Assembly: GCA_937989665.1 (NCBI GenBank)
Contig: CALKRN010000001.1
Coordinates: 1-56,925 of the forward strand
DNA length: 56,925 nucleotides
Direction of reading: 5' to 3'
From: an uncultured Desulfomicrobiaceae bacterium
GTDB taxonomy: Bacteria; Desulfobacterota; Desulfovibrionia; Desulfovibrionales; Desulfomicrobiaceae
Shown here: one piece after another, positions 1 to 8,159 of the stretch
Numbering within the stretch: the stretch's first letter is position 1
How the letters are laid out: the number at the start of each line of letters is the position of its first letter
Made by a program: the position numbers and the translations under genes
The notes under the pieces: generated by a model
The model's database searches: none
The model's input: only the letters and a program-made list of their open reading frames with translations
Told to the model about the DNA's origin: nothing

Positions 1-531
1 CATCCTTCAGCATCTCACATCACCGACAAGATGCCCAGTAACTTTCTATGGTTGCCGGTCATCGCCTTGGCCATGCCCGGGGCCAAGATCATCCACATGC
101 GCCGCCACCCCTTGGACACCTGCCTGTCTTGCCTGCGCATCCGTTTTGCTAAGGGGCAAGAGTGGAGCTACGACTTGGAGGAATTGGGTCGCTACTATGC
201 CGGCTATTGGAGCTTGATGTCGCATTGGCGCAAGGTGTGTCCGGAAGCTTTCATCGATGTCGATTATGAGCATCTGGTGGCCGAGCCAGAGGCCGAAACG
301 CAACGGGTGCTCGATTATCTCGGGCTGACCTGGGACGAGCGCTGTATGCGCTTTTATGAGCTCGAACGGCCGGTTCGTACCGCTTCGAGGAGCCAAGTGC
401 GTCAGCCGATTTACACCACTTCGCAAGGCAAATGGCGAAGTCTTTTGCCGCGTCTGGGAGCTTTGATCGCAGCGTTGGGGCCCGAAGTGTGCGCTGCTTA
501 TGACATTCCCTACCCGGGAGATGGCGCATGA
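1..531 (+). CDS. Sulfotransferase family protein, C-terminal part (5' end outside the window)
   Basis: The reading frame is open from base 1, so only the last 176 residues are seen. Such enzymes move sulfate from PAPS to a glycan or other acceptor. What is visible: an I-T-D-K-M-P-S-N-F stretch and, about 26 residues later, R-H-P-L-D-T-C-L-S, which matches the 3'-phosphate-binding (PAPS) motif of the Sulfotransfer_1/3 families. Conserved aromatic and basic residues follow toward the C-terminus (Y-x-T-S-Q-G-K-W). The stop overlaps the start of the next gene (APS kinase) in an ATGA junction, so user and maker of PAPS are coupled. The acceptor is unknown; the sugar methyltransferase downstream suggests surface polysaccharide. 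Confidence 0.85.
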   Translation, partial: HPSASHITDKMPSNFLWLPVIALAMPGAKIIHMRRHPLDTCLSCLRIRFAKGQEWSYDLEELGRYYAGYWSLMSHWRKVCPEAFIDVDYEHLVAEPEAETQRVLDYLGLTWDERCMRFYELERPVRTASRSQVRQPIYTTSQGKWRSLLPRLGALIAALGPEVCAAYDIPYPGDGA

Positions 532-1167
532 GCGAGCGGCAAGTGGTCTGGTATCTTACGGCGGTCAATCGCGCTGAGCGCAAACGAAGGCAAGGGCTTT
601 GGGGAATGGTGTTGTGGTTTACTGGCTTGCTTGGTGCTTGGTGCCGGTAAATCGAGCATCGCTCATGCCCTCGATGCCTGGCTGTTTGACCAAGGTTATC
701 GAAGTTACGTCCTCGATAGCGATAATCTGCGCCATGGCCTATGGCAGGATTTGGGGTTTTCCAATCAGGCGCGGTACGAAAACATCTGGCGAGTCGTGGA
801 AGTGGCGAATTTGCTCGTCGATGCCATAATCATCGTTCTTTCAACGTTGGTTTCTCCATACCGCGAACATCGGGCCTTGGCCCTCGATGTTGTGACCGCC
901 GAGGATTTTTTGGAAATCCACCCCCATTGCCCGGTCGAAGTCTGCGCTCAGCACGATCCCAAAGGACTGTACCGCCGGGCACTGGCGGGGGAAATCAAGG
1001 GTTTTACCGGAGTCGATGTCCCGTACGAACCTGCTGTCGCCCCAGATTTGGTGCTGAAAACCGCAGGGCATTCTTTGTCGCACTGCGTGATGCAGGTCAT
1101 CAGCCTGCTCCAGGAGCACACCATTCTCAGCCAACAGTATGCGCTTGCTCTCCAGAAACTATCCTGA
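528..1167 (+). pseudogene. cysC: Adenylylsulfate (APS) kinase CysC, frameshifted by a 7-bp tandem duplication
   Basis: APS kinase phosphorylates adenylylsulfate to PAPS, the donor for the sulfotransferase upstream. Reading from ATG 528 gives M-S-E-R-Q-V-V-W-Y and then W-F-T-G-L-L-G-A, the start of the P-loop, and runs into a stop at about 650. The rest, L-G-A-G-K-S-S-I through D-S-D-N-L-R-H-G-L, D-P-K-G-L-Y and G-E-I-K-G-F-T-G, continues in another frame to 1167. Removing one copy of the repeated heptamer at 630-643 restores W-F-T-G-L-L-G-A-G-K-S-S-I and a 210-residue protein of normal family length. Nothing else in the gene looks decayed. The gene may be off in this copy, switchable by slippage, or mis-assembled. 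A product starting at TTG 631 would keep the P-loop but lose the first strand. Confidence 0.8.
630..643 (+). repeat. 7-bp tandem duplication (CTTGGTG x2) in cysC
   Basis: CTTGGTG occurs at 630-636 and again, directly abutting, at 637-643, inside the codons of the APS-kinase P-loop. One copy keeps the frame open and two copies break it. Heptamer tandem repeats of this kind are known slippage sites in contingency genes; whether this one varies cannot be told from one sequence. Confidence 0.9.
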
Positions 1168-1199
1168 TCGCCGCCTTAGTTTGAACAGGTGTTGTGCTG

Positions 1200-2413
1200 A
1201 TGAATTTGATTCCGACTTCGTGCGCCATTTGTTGCCATCGCTGGGCAGTATCGTTTTTCGATGGTGGATATGCGCTGCGCCGCTGGCCGCACTGGGCTGG
1301 CCGCGTACTCCCGAGCAGGCCCAGGCGATGCCGCGGTACCCGCTCCATTTTGTGCGCTGTCCCAGCTGCGGCCATGTGTGGAATCCGGCGTTTTGCTATG
1401 ACCACATCCCCTACCATGAGCAGCCCCACCGCATGTTCAACCTCGGCTCGATCTGGCAGGGCGTGTTGGCTGACCTAGCCGACAAAACCGTGGCGCGTTT
1501 GCCTGAGACACCGACGGTGATTGAGATTGGATGCGGCAACGGGCACTTTCTTGCGGCCCTGGCCGCTCGCCGGCCGGGCCACTACATCGGTTTCGATCCG
1601 CATGCCCAAGCGGCTACCGAAGCGGGTTTTGAGTTCCATCCCCGTCTGTTCGAGCCTTTTGTGGATATGCCTCGCTATCGCCCGCAGCTTGTCGTGATGC
1701 GTCATGTGCTGGAACATTTCGAGCAACCCGCGGCCTTCATCGAGGAGCTGGCCTGGGCCGCATCCACGTTTGAGCAGGAGTGCTGGCTGCTTGCCGAGGT
1801 CCCTTGCATCGACCGCGTGTTTGGTAGCGGGCGGCTGGCGGATTTTTTTTACGAGCATCCGCAGCATTTTTGCCGCACGTCGTTTGTCCGCCTTCTGGCG
1901 CACGGCGGCGAGCAGATGCATATCGAGACGGCCTATGGAGGCGAAGTGCTCATCGGCTGGCTGCGCTTGGAGGTGGCGACGGAGGTTCAGGCGCGCGCCA
2001 GGGCGAGCGAGGCATTTGCCCAGGCCAGCATCGCAGGGCGGCAGCGTATTGCTGAGCAGCTCGATGCGCTGGCGCGCAGTGGCCAGCGGGTGGCCATCTG
2101 GGGCGGTACCGGCAAGGCCGCGGCCTTCATGCACCACTATGGCGCCGACGCGCAGCGCTTTCCTTTGGTCGTCGACTCCGACCCGGACAAGGTGGGCACG
2201 CATGTTCCTGGGACAGGGCAGCCTATCGAGAGGGTTGAAGTGCTCAAGGCCGCACCAGTTGATGTGATCATCGTACCGACTGTCTGGCGTGCGCATGACA
2301 TCCTCGCGGAGATGCGGCGACGGGGGATCACCGCCAAGCGGGTGCTGATTGAGGACGGCGGGCAGTTGGTGGAGTTTTGTTGTGCGCCGCAGCTGGTGTT
2401 GGAGGCGAGATGA
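1200..2413 (+). pseudogene. SAM-dependent sugar C-methyltransferase-like protein, apparent frameshift in the N-terminal zinc domain
   Basis: Family knowledge: these proteins have an N-terminal zinc-ribbon, a SAM-binding Rossmann domain and a C-terminal C-methyltransferase domain, and act on nucleotide sugars. From ATG 1200 the frame reads S-C-A-I-C-C then F-F-D-G-G, the first Cys pair of the zinc site. The second pair (V-R-C-P-S-C-G-H) and the rest lie in a different frame that picks up at P-L-A-A-L-G-W-P near 1280. A net shift of one base within about 1269-1279 joins them. The SAM motif V-I-E-I-G-C-G-N-G-H-F and V-M-R-H-V-L-E-H-F are intact, as is the C-terminal W-G-G-T-G-K motif. The long frame running from 1139 has an unconvincing N-terminus made from shifted sequence. 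It could be a decayed gene or a sequencing error. Confidence 0.7.
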
Positions 2414-3486
2414 CGATCCTTGCCCGGGTTGTGGTTCGGCGACATCTCTTTTTGCTGGGCATCGTGGCCGGGGTGGCCTTGGGCGGGGCACTTTTTGTGG
2501 AACTCTTCGACCGCCTGGACGATTTTTTGGAAGCCGGCGTGCCCCTGCATCGGATGGGTATCTATGCCCTCTGCCGGTTGCCATTTCTCCTGGGCCAGCT
2601 CCTGCCGGGGGCCGTCTTGGTGGCCACGGCCGTGCAACTGGCCCTCATGGAGCGGGCTCGGGAGCTCGTGGCCTTGCGGGCAGCGGCCATCGCCCCGTGG
2701 CGTGTGGAGCGGATTATCTTGGTGTACGCGGCGCTCTTGGGGCTTGGGCATTTCCTTTTGACCCAGGGGGTAGGGGTGGCTGGCCATCGGCAGGCCGAGC
2801 GTATTTGGAATGAAGAGGTGCGCGGTCGGCGCGCGGTGAGCCGGGCCCTGCACAACGTGTGGTTGCGCGATGGGCTCCATGTGGTGCAGGTGGAGCGCCT
2901 GCTGCCTGCCGCTCGGGTAGGTGAAGGAGTCCGGGTGTATCTCCTGGATGCAGCAAACCAGCTGGCGCGTATCCTGGTTGCCGAGGCTGTAGATGCCCAG
3001 CCAGGGCAGTGGCGGCTTTCGCGCGTACGGGTGGTGGAGCTGGCGACTCTCACAGAAGAGCGGCATGAGCACCTGGATTTGCCAGTGCAGCTCGATCCCC
3101 AGAGTTTTCTCACCATAGACCCCAAAGCGAGCCTAGAATCAGTGCCTTTTTGGCGCCTGGGCGAAGAGATCGAGCGCTTGCGCCAAAGCGGCACTGGCGT
3201 GGATCGCCTGGAGACGGCCTGGAATATGAAGTTCGCCCAGTCGGCGTCGGTGCCGGTTATGGCAGCGGTTGCCGTAGGGGTGGCAGGGTGGGTGGCTTCG
3301 CCCTATGCAGTCGTTGCTTGGGGAATGGTGGTGGCCTTTGGGTATTATGGGCTGTTTGTGGCCTTCTCGTCGGCAGGCCAGCAGGGACTTTTGCCGCCGG
3401 CGCTGGGGGCTTGGGCTGCGGGTGGGCTTGTGGCGTTGGTGGCCATGGGCATGGCCACGGTGCGGCGTCTGCGGGAGGGGTGGTGA
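2410..3486 (+). CDS. LptF/LptG-family (YjgP/YjgQ) permease of the LPS transport system
   Basis: 358 residues. LptF and LptG form the inner-membrane part of the LptB2FG transporter that extracts LPS and passes it to the periplasmic bridge. Six membrane segments are visible in the family layout: three in the first 130 residues (around 12-32, 50-80 and 100-125), a periplasmic beta-jellyroll-like domain, then three more from about 280 to 355. The start chosen is ATG 2410, giving M-T-I-L-A-R-V-V, overlapping the previous stop (ATGA); an upstream in-frame start would only add residues shadowing the preceding gene. Whether it is LptF or LptG cannot be settled here, because no partner permease is in the window. 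Confidence 0.8.
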   Translation: MTILARVVVRRHLFLLGIVAGVALGGALFVELFDRLDDFLEAGVPLHRMGIYALCRLPFLLGQLLPGAVLVATAVQLALMERARELVALRAAAIAPWRVERIILVYAALLGLGHFLLTQGVGVAGHRQAERIWNEEVRGRRAVSRALHNVWLRDGLHVVQVERLLPAARVGEGVRVYLLDAANQLARILVAEAVDAQPGQWRLSRVRVVELATLTEERHEHLDLPVQLDPQSFLTIDPKASLESVPFWRLGEEIERLRQSGTGVDRLETAWNMKFAQSASVPVMAAVAVGVAGWVASPYAVVAWGMVVAFGYYGLFVAFSSAGQQGLLPPALGAWAAGGLVALVAMGMATVRRLREGW

Positions 3487-3587
3487 TGCTTTGGTGGTTG
3501 ACTGTAGGGGGGTTTTTGGTGGGATGCTTCATTGCGTATCTCATGGCCCCGTCACAGGAGGATACGGAGGATGAGAACAAAAAATAG
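3486..3587 (+). CDS. Small single-pass membrane protein, 33 residues
   Basis: Starts at ATG 3486 inside the stop of the LptF/G-type gene (TGATG overlap) and ends at a TAG at 3585-3587. Residues 3-21 (W-W-L-T-V-G-G-F-L-V-G-C-F-I-A-Y-L-M-A) form one hydrophobic helix. The tail is strongly charged: S-Q-E-D-T-E-D-E-N-K-K. Such a hydrophobic helix plus acidic tail, translationally coupled to the permease, is typical of small accessory subunits. No known family is recognised. Confidence 0.6.
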   Translation: MLWWLTVGGFLVGCFIAYLMAPSQEDTEDENKK

Positions 3588-3990
3588 CCTTCAGGGGAGC
3601 GAAGTCCTCGCCAGAAGGCACTCGGTCCTTTGGAACTGTTCGTGGACAGAAGAATCTGTGGACGAGTGAACTCATGAAGACTGTTTCCATTGGCGATAGT
3701 TGCAGGAAAGTGCTCGTGAAGGTGAATAATCCAGATGCTGTTTGAATGGCAAAAGAGACATTTTTTAGATTCATAAAGCGAAAAGCAGTGCTTGTGCTTG
3801 TTAGCAATTTAGGCTGTATTGCCTCTGGCAATGCATGATTACAATTCTCCCGCAATCTGTGGATGCATCCATTCGATAATTTGAAGTGTATAGGATTGCA
3901 CCACTGCACTGTCCATTGATTTTAGATTATAGCATTGACAGCTAGCGCGTTGCCCATTAGGCCCGCTTAAATTTTTGCAAGGAGGGAGCT
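3588..3990. other. AT-rich intergenic region upstream of the FadL-type porin
   Basis: About 400 bases with clearly lower GC than the rest of the window and no credible reading frame; the reverse-strand frame across 3541-3909 has no family features and no ribosome site. It ends with a strong Shine-Dalgarno (AAGGAGGG) before ATG 3991. It probably carries the porin promoter and an untranslated leader. Confidence 0.6.
3935..3963 (+). promoter_or_regulatory. Candidate sigma-70 promoter for the FadL-type gene
   Basis: A perfect TTGACA at 3935-3940 is followed after 17 bases by TAGGCC, a poor -10 match with only the leading TA conserved. Position, 50 bases before the start codon, is sensible. The weak -10 keeps this tentative. 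Confidence 0.35.
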
Positions 3991-5274
3991 ATGCAGCGGC
4001 TATGGGCGGCGGTGGTGTTGGCTTGGGGATTGGTGTTTTTGGTGGCCCAAGGTGGAGGGGCAGCGGGTTTTGGTATCTATGAATGGAGTGCCCGGGGCAA
4101 TGCCCTTGGCGGGGCCACCGTGGGGCGGGCGGACGACCCGTCCGCTGTGGCGAGCAACCCCGCGGGCATCACCCAGCTGCAGGGCGTCCAGGTGCTCGCA
4201 GGAGCCACGTTCATCCACCCAGTGGTGGATGTGCGAACTGGAGCGACCTGGACAGGTTCCGACCCGGATGCCCTCTGGATTCCGCCGCATGCCTACGCCA
4301 CGGCCCCCATCAATGACCGGCTGGCCCTCGGTGTCGGGGCCTTTTCCCGCTATGGCCTGGGTTCGGTCTTCGACGAGGATTGGCCGGGCCGCTACAATTC
4401 CTACGAAGCCATCATCCGCTCGGTATCCGTGACCCCGGTCATGGCCTATCGTCTCTCGGACCAATGGTCTGCGGCGCTAGGGTTGGATGCCACGTTTTTT
4501 GAATTCACCAAGCAGCAGAAGATCGCCAATGCCGCCATTTCACCGCTGCTGCCAGCTGGGGACAACAATCTCAAGCTCGATGCCAATGGCATGGGCTATG
4601 GGTTTGTCGCTGGACTCCACTACCGGCCATGTCCCTATGCCCGCCTTGGTCTGACCTACCGCAGCCCGGTGACCATGAAGGTGCGTGGGGAGGCTGATTT
4701 TAGCCGCTCCCTTGGCTACGCGGCCGCAGCCAGTGCCAATCCCCTCCTTGATGGGTGGCTGCGGGATTCCCGGGCCTGGGGCACGGTGACGCTGCCGGAT
4801 TCCCTCTCCTTTGGCCTGGCGGTGTACCCGTGGGACAAGCTGAGTCTTGAGGCCGGGTTTGTGTACACATGGTGGAGCAAGTACGACGCCCTGACGGTCA
4901 ACTATATCCAGCCAGTTATCCCGGGAGGAAAGACCCAGACCTCTTCACCCAAGGATTGGCAGGACGTGTGGCGTTTCAACGTTGGCGTGGAGTATGCGCT
5001 CTTGCCCTGGCTCGATGTGCGGGCAGGCTATGTGTACGATATGTCACCGGTGCCGGATGATACCATTGACTACATGGTGCCGGCCAACAACCGCCATCTC
5101 TACAATGCAGGCCTTGGCTTCCATTGGAGCGATTGGAGCGTGGATCTCAACTATACCTATCTCGTCATCGTGGACCGCGACATCGATGCCCGGCCCAAAG
5201 ACGGCATCGTGGCGGGTGAAATTGACGATGGCCATGCGCACATGGTGGGCGTCTCCGTAGGCTACACTTTTTAA
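3991..5274 (+). CDS. Outer-membrane protein transport protein, OmpP1/FadL/TodX family
   Basis: 427 residues. FadL-type proteins are 14-strand outer-membrane barrels that admit hydrophobic compounds such as long-chain fatty acids or aromatics by lateral diffusion. The N-terminus is a signal peptide (charged start, hydrophobic core, A-Q-G-G-G-A-A). It is followed by the family hallmark: G-F-G-I-Y-E-W-S-A-R-G-N-A-L-G-G-A, then D-D-P-S-A-V-A-S-N-P-A-G-I. Later segments alternate in beta fashion with aromatic girdle residues, and the last residues V-G-V-S-V-G-Y-T-F end in Phe, the usual outer-membrane barrel signature. Start supported by AAGGAGGG 6 bases upstream. Single gene, not overlapped by neighbours. 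The actual substrate is unknown. Confidence 0.9.
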   Translation: MQRLWAAVVLAWGLVFLVAQGGGAAGFGIYEWSARGNALGGATVGRADDPSAVASNPAGITQLQGVQVLAGATFIHPVVDVRTGATWTGSDPDALWIPPHAYATAPINDRLALGVGAFSRYGLGSVFDEDWPGRYNSYEAIIRSVSVTPVMAYRLSDQWSAALGLDATFFEFTKQQKIANAAISPLLPAGDNNLKLDANGMGYGFVAGLHYRPCPYARLGLTYRSPVTMKVRGEADFSRSLGYAAAASANPLLDGWLRDSRAWGTVTLPDSLSFGLAVYPWDKLSLEAGFVYTWWSKYDALTVNYIQPVIPGGKTQTSSPKDWQDVWRFNVGVEYALLPWLDVRAGYVYDMSPVPDDTIDYMVPANNRHLYNAGLGFHWSDWSVDLNYTYLVIVDRDIDARPKDGIVAGEIDDGHAHMVGVSVGYTF

Positions 5275-5607
5275 TGATCGTGCCCATGCGCCCAGCGTCC
5301 CTGTCCGACGGGGGGCTCTGGGTGCATGGCCATCATCTCCAGGTGCCGCAAGGGTGCTGGCGTGGGTGGGGCTTGCGCGCTGCCCCTGGCAAGGCTGCAA
5401 CGAAAGATACTCCAGGGCCGAGATAGTGCAGGAGGCTGCCGGGATTTCCCGCGCGCTGCAGAGCTGTCTCAGGACTATCGTGGCGGATACCTCAAGAGGC
5501 CTGGGATGACGACGCCGGTGGGGGGGTGCCCTGGGTCGGCGGGCAATGCAGGAACAAAAATGAGGGCGTGATGCCCTGGGCTCAGCTGGCCTGCGGTCAG
5601 TGGTTTT
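5275..5607. other. Intergenic region between convergent porin and universal-stress genes
   Basis: About 330 bases between the stop of the FadL-type gene and the stop of the minus-strand Usp gene. A frame around 5330-5510 on the plus strand shows a short helix-turn-helix-like stretch (Y-S-R-A-E-I-V-Q-E-A-A-G-I-S-R-A-L) but no start codon with a ribosome site, so at most it is a regulator remnant. No terminator with a T-run is seen. Confidence 0.4.
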
Positions 5608-6474
5608 CTAGTGGCAAATCCATAGGGTGGCCCAATGGAGGTGCCGGAAGAGGCGCATACTCACTGAGCCGAGGAGATGGAGAGAGTGGGTCTCGCCCTT
5701 GCCCGTGCGGCCTAGGCCCACAACCCCGTAGGGGACCTCTTGAGTGTGGTGGAGGATGGTCTCGGCTGGGTCCTCGCCGTCGAGGACGATCTCGTGGATG
5801 CGCTCTGGGGCGATGCCGCCGCCAAGGAGGATGTCCCGGGCCTGGTGCAGGACGAAGCGAATCTGCTCCCCTGCCGTGCTGCGTGCGATGTAGGCCACGG
5901 AAATCTGATGCTGGGGTTCATCGCGGAGCATGTAGGCGAGGTGGTCAGCACATCGCAGGCTGGCGGGCGAGCCATCGGTGCACAGCAAGGCGTGGGGCAG
6001 CGGTTTTTCTGTGCTGCGGCTCACCCAAAGGGGGATGTCCATGGGGGTGACGAAGACCTGCTTGCTGACACTTTCGGAGAGGAGTTCTTCGAGGCGGGAG
6101 ATGCCGCGTCGGCCCAGGCCAATGGCGTCATAGATTCCAGCGAGCCCCTCTTGGATGATGTCGGTGGCAGTGCCGAATTGTTTGTAGCTGACTTTTTTGT
6201 GGATATTGGCCGCGGGGAAGCCTTTGGCCGTCATGAAGGCAGCAGCGCGGGTGAGGGCCTCTTCGGCTTGCTGGCGAATCGTGGCCTCGCGGCGGGCCAA
6301 AAGAGGGAAATCGGCCACGATATCTGCCTCGCTTAGCCCTGCCCGTGGGTTGGGAGCCACGTAGAGGAGGGTCACGTGGAGAGCCTGGGTGTGTTGGAAA
6401 TAGCCGCAGACAAAGCGCAGACTACACAAGCAACTTGGGTCATCGCTCACAGTGAGGAGGACATGTTTGTCCAT
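5608..6474 (-). CDS. Tandem universal stress protein (UspA-UspA)
   Basis: 288 residues containing two UspA-type domains, a layout common in Desulfovibrio-type bacteria. The first domain begins with H-V-L-L-T-V-S-D-D (residues about 4-12) and the second with H-A-L-L-C-T-D-G-S-P-A-S-L-R near residue 160. Each has the hydrophobic strand followed by Asp of the Usp fold, and the second ends with V-V-G-L-G-R-T-G-K-G-E-T-H-S-L-H-L, close to the G-2x-G-9x-G(S/T) ATP-binding motif. Start M-D-K-H-V-L-L is preferred over an upstream Met because a CAGGAG site lies 8 bases before it. Likely cytosolic stress or redox-energy responder; target unknown. Transcribed divergently from murJ. Confidence 0.88.
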   Translation of the reverse strand: MDKHVLLTVSDDPSCLCSLRFVCGYFQHTQALHVTLLYVAPNPRAGLSEADIVADFPLLARREATIRQQAEEALTRAAAFMTAKGFPAANIHKKVSYKQFGTATDIIQEGLAGIYDAIGLGRRGISRLEELLSESVSKQVFVTPMDIPLWVSRSTEKPLPHALLCTDGSPASLRCADHLAYMLRDEPQHQISVAYIARSTAGEQIRFVLHQARDILLGGGIAPERIHEIVLDGEDPAETILHHTQEVPYGVVGLGRTGKGETHSLHLLGSVSMRLFRHLHWATLWICH

Positions 6475-6564
6475 GGGCAGGGCTCCTGGGCAAAGGGGAA
6501 GTTCGCTGTTGGCTTTGCCAGGCAAGGCGCGTAGGCGTCAACGCCGACGTCACCGAGGAGGAAT

Positions 6565-8121
6565 ATGGTGTCGGGTTTGGCCAAAAACGCATCTCTTGTG
6601 GCTGGCGCCACGTTGGCAAGTCGAGGTCTTGGTTTCGTGCGGGACATTATTATGGCCCATGCCCTCGGCACCTCGGGGATGGCGGATGCCTTTTTTGTGG
6701 CCTTCCGCGTCCCCAACCTGTTGCGCAGTCTCTTTGCTGAAGGCTCGCTGGCCATGGCCTTTGTGCCAACGTTCGTCAAAATTCGCGCTGAGTCGGGAGT
6801 TCATGCGGCCTTTGTCGTGGCGCGTTCGGTTCAGGTCTGGCTCCTGGGCATCCTTGGGGTGCTCACCGTTGCGGTGCTCCTTGCCCCAGAGGCGGCCACG
6901 ATGCTCGTGGCCTCGGGCTTTGCCGTGAAACGCCCCGAACTCTTTGCCCGCACGGCGGAGCTCGTGGCCATCTGCTTCCCGTACATCCTCTGCATCTCCA
7001 GTGTCGCCCTGTGCATGGGGATCCTCAATGCCTGCGGCCATTTTCTTCTCCCGGCCCTCGCCCCGTGCCTGCTCAACATCAGCCTCATTGCCGCAAGCCT
7101 CATCGCCCTGGCCGTGCATGGGGATGTGGCCTTGTTTTTGGCCTGGGGCGTTCTTGTGGCTGGGATCGCTCAGTGGCTTCTCCAGCAGCCAGCCCTCCTG
7201 GGGCTTGGGTTTTCATGGCGTGGGCCGGTGGCGCTTTTCGGCCCAGGGGTGCAGCGCATCGCTCGGCTCATGCTCCCCACGGTCCTCGGTTCGGCGGTGT
7301 ACCAGCTCAATATCCTCATTGGTACGGGCATGGCCTCGTTTCTCCCCGAAGGTTCGGTCTCGAGCCTCTACTATGCGGACCGCCTTTTTCAGTTCCCCCT
7401 CGGGGTATTTGGCGTAGCTGTCGGGGTTGTTGCCTTGCCCTCGCTCTCCGCCCTGACGCGTCTCGACGATCGGGGGCGCTTTGTGGAGGTCTTGCGCCAG
7501 GCCTTGGGGCTCACCCTCTTTGTCAATCTTCCGGCTGCCGCAGGCCTGGCGGGCTTGGCCTTTCCCATCGTGGACACGCTTTTTGGCCATGGTCGTTTTT
7601 CCGCTGCGGCCATTAGCACAACGAGTGCCGCCCTCATGGCCTATGCCCTGGGCTTGCCAGCCTTCTCCTGCGTGCGATCTCTGGTGTCGGCTTGTTACGC
7701 CTTGGAGGATACCCGGACTCCGGTCCGTACCGCCATCGTCTGCCTCGGGGTGTATGTGGTGGTCGGCCTTGCGGCCATGCCCAGTTGGGGCGCGGTGGGC
7801 TTGGCGCTGGCTTCTTCGGTGTCGGCTTGGGCCAATGTCCTGCAATTGGGCTGGGGGCTGCGCCGGCACCTTGGGCCGTGGGTCGGCCCCCTAGGCCCGT
7901 GGGCGGGCTATGCCCTTGGCAGTGGACTCGTCGGCTTGGGCTGCTCCACCCTGTGGTCGTGGGGGGGGTGGGCCTTGGCGACCATCCCGTTGTGGGCCCT
8001 TGCCTACGGTCTGGTGGCCTTGGCCATGGGCGCTCCGGAGGCTCAACTTCTTGCGGCTGCGATTCTCCGTCGTTTTCCTCGGTGGAGGGGGCTCCTTGAA
8101 GGCCGCCGGTCTTCCGACTAA
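6565..8121 (+). CDS. murJ: Lipid II flippase MurJ
   Basis: 518 residues of almost uninterrupted membrane segments, matching the 14-helix MurJ/MviN fold of the MOP superfamily that flips lipid II across the inner membrane for peptidoglycan synthesis. Family landmarks: S-R-G-L-G-F-V-R-D near residue 20, D-A-F-F-V-A-F-R-V-P-N-L-L-R-S-L-F-A-E-G-S, and later Y-Y-A-D-R-L-F-Q-F-P-L-G-V-F-G-V-A. Start at ATG 6565 is backed by GAGGAGGA 4-6 bases upstream. It is followed closely by dapL, another gene that feeds cell-wall synthesis, so co-transcription is reasonable. Confidence 0.95.
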   Translation: MVSGLAKNASLVAGATLASRGLGFVRDIIMAHALGTSGMADAFFVAFRVPNLLRSLFAEGSLAMAFVPTFVKIRAESGVHAAFVVARSVQVWLLGILGVLTVAVLLAPEAATMLVASGFAVKRPELFARTAELVAICFPYILCISSVALCMGILNACGHFLLPALAPCLLNISLIAASLIALAVHGDVALFLAWGVLVAGIAQWLLQQPALLGLGFSWRGPVALFGPGVQRIARLMLPTVLGSAVYQLNILIGTGMASFLPEGSVSSLYYADRLFQFPLGVFGVAVGVVALPSLSALTRLDDRGRFVEVLRQALGLTLFVNLPAAAGLAGLAFPIVDTLFGHGRFSAAAISTTSAALMAYALGLPAFSCVRSLVSACYALEDTRTPVRTAIVCLGVYVVVGLAAMPSWGAVGLALASSVSAWANVLQLGWGLRRHLGPWVGPLGPWAGYALGSGLVGLGCSTLWSWGGWALATIPLWALAYGLVALAMGAPEAQLLAAAILRRFPRWRGLLEGRRSSD

Positions 8122-8159
8122 CGAGGCCGCTTGTATGCTGCACAACTTGTGAGGAGATT

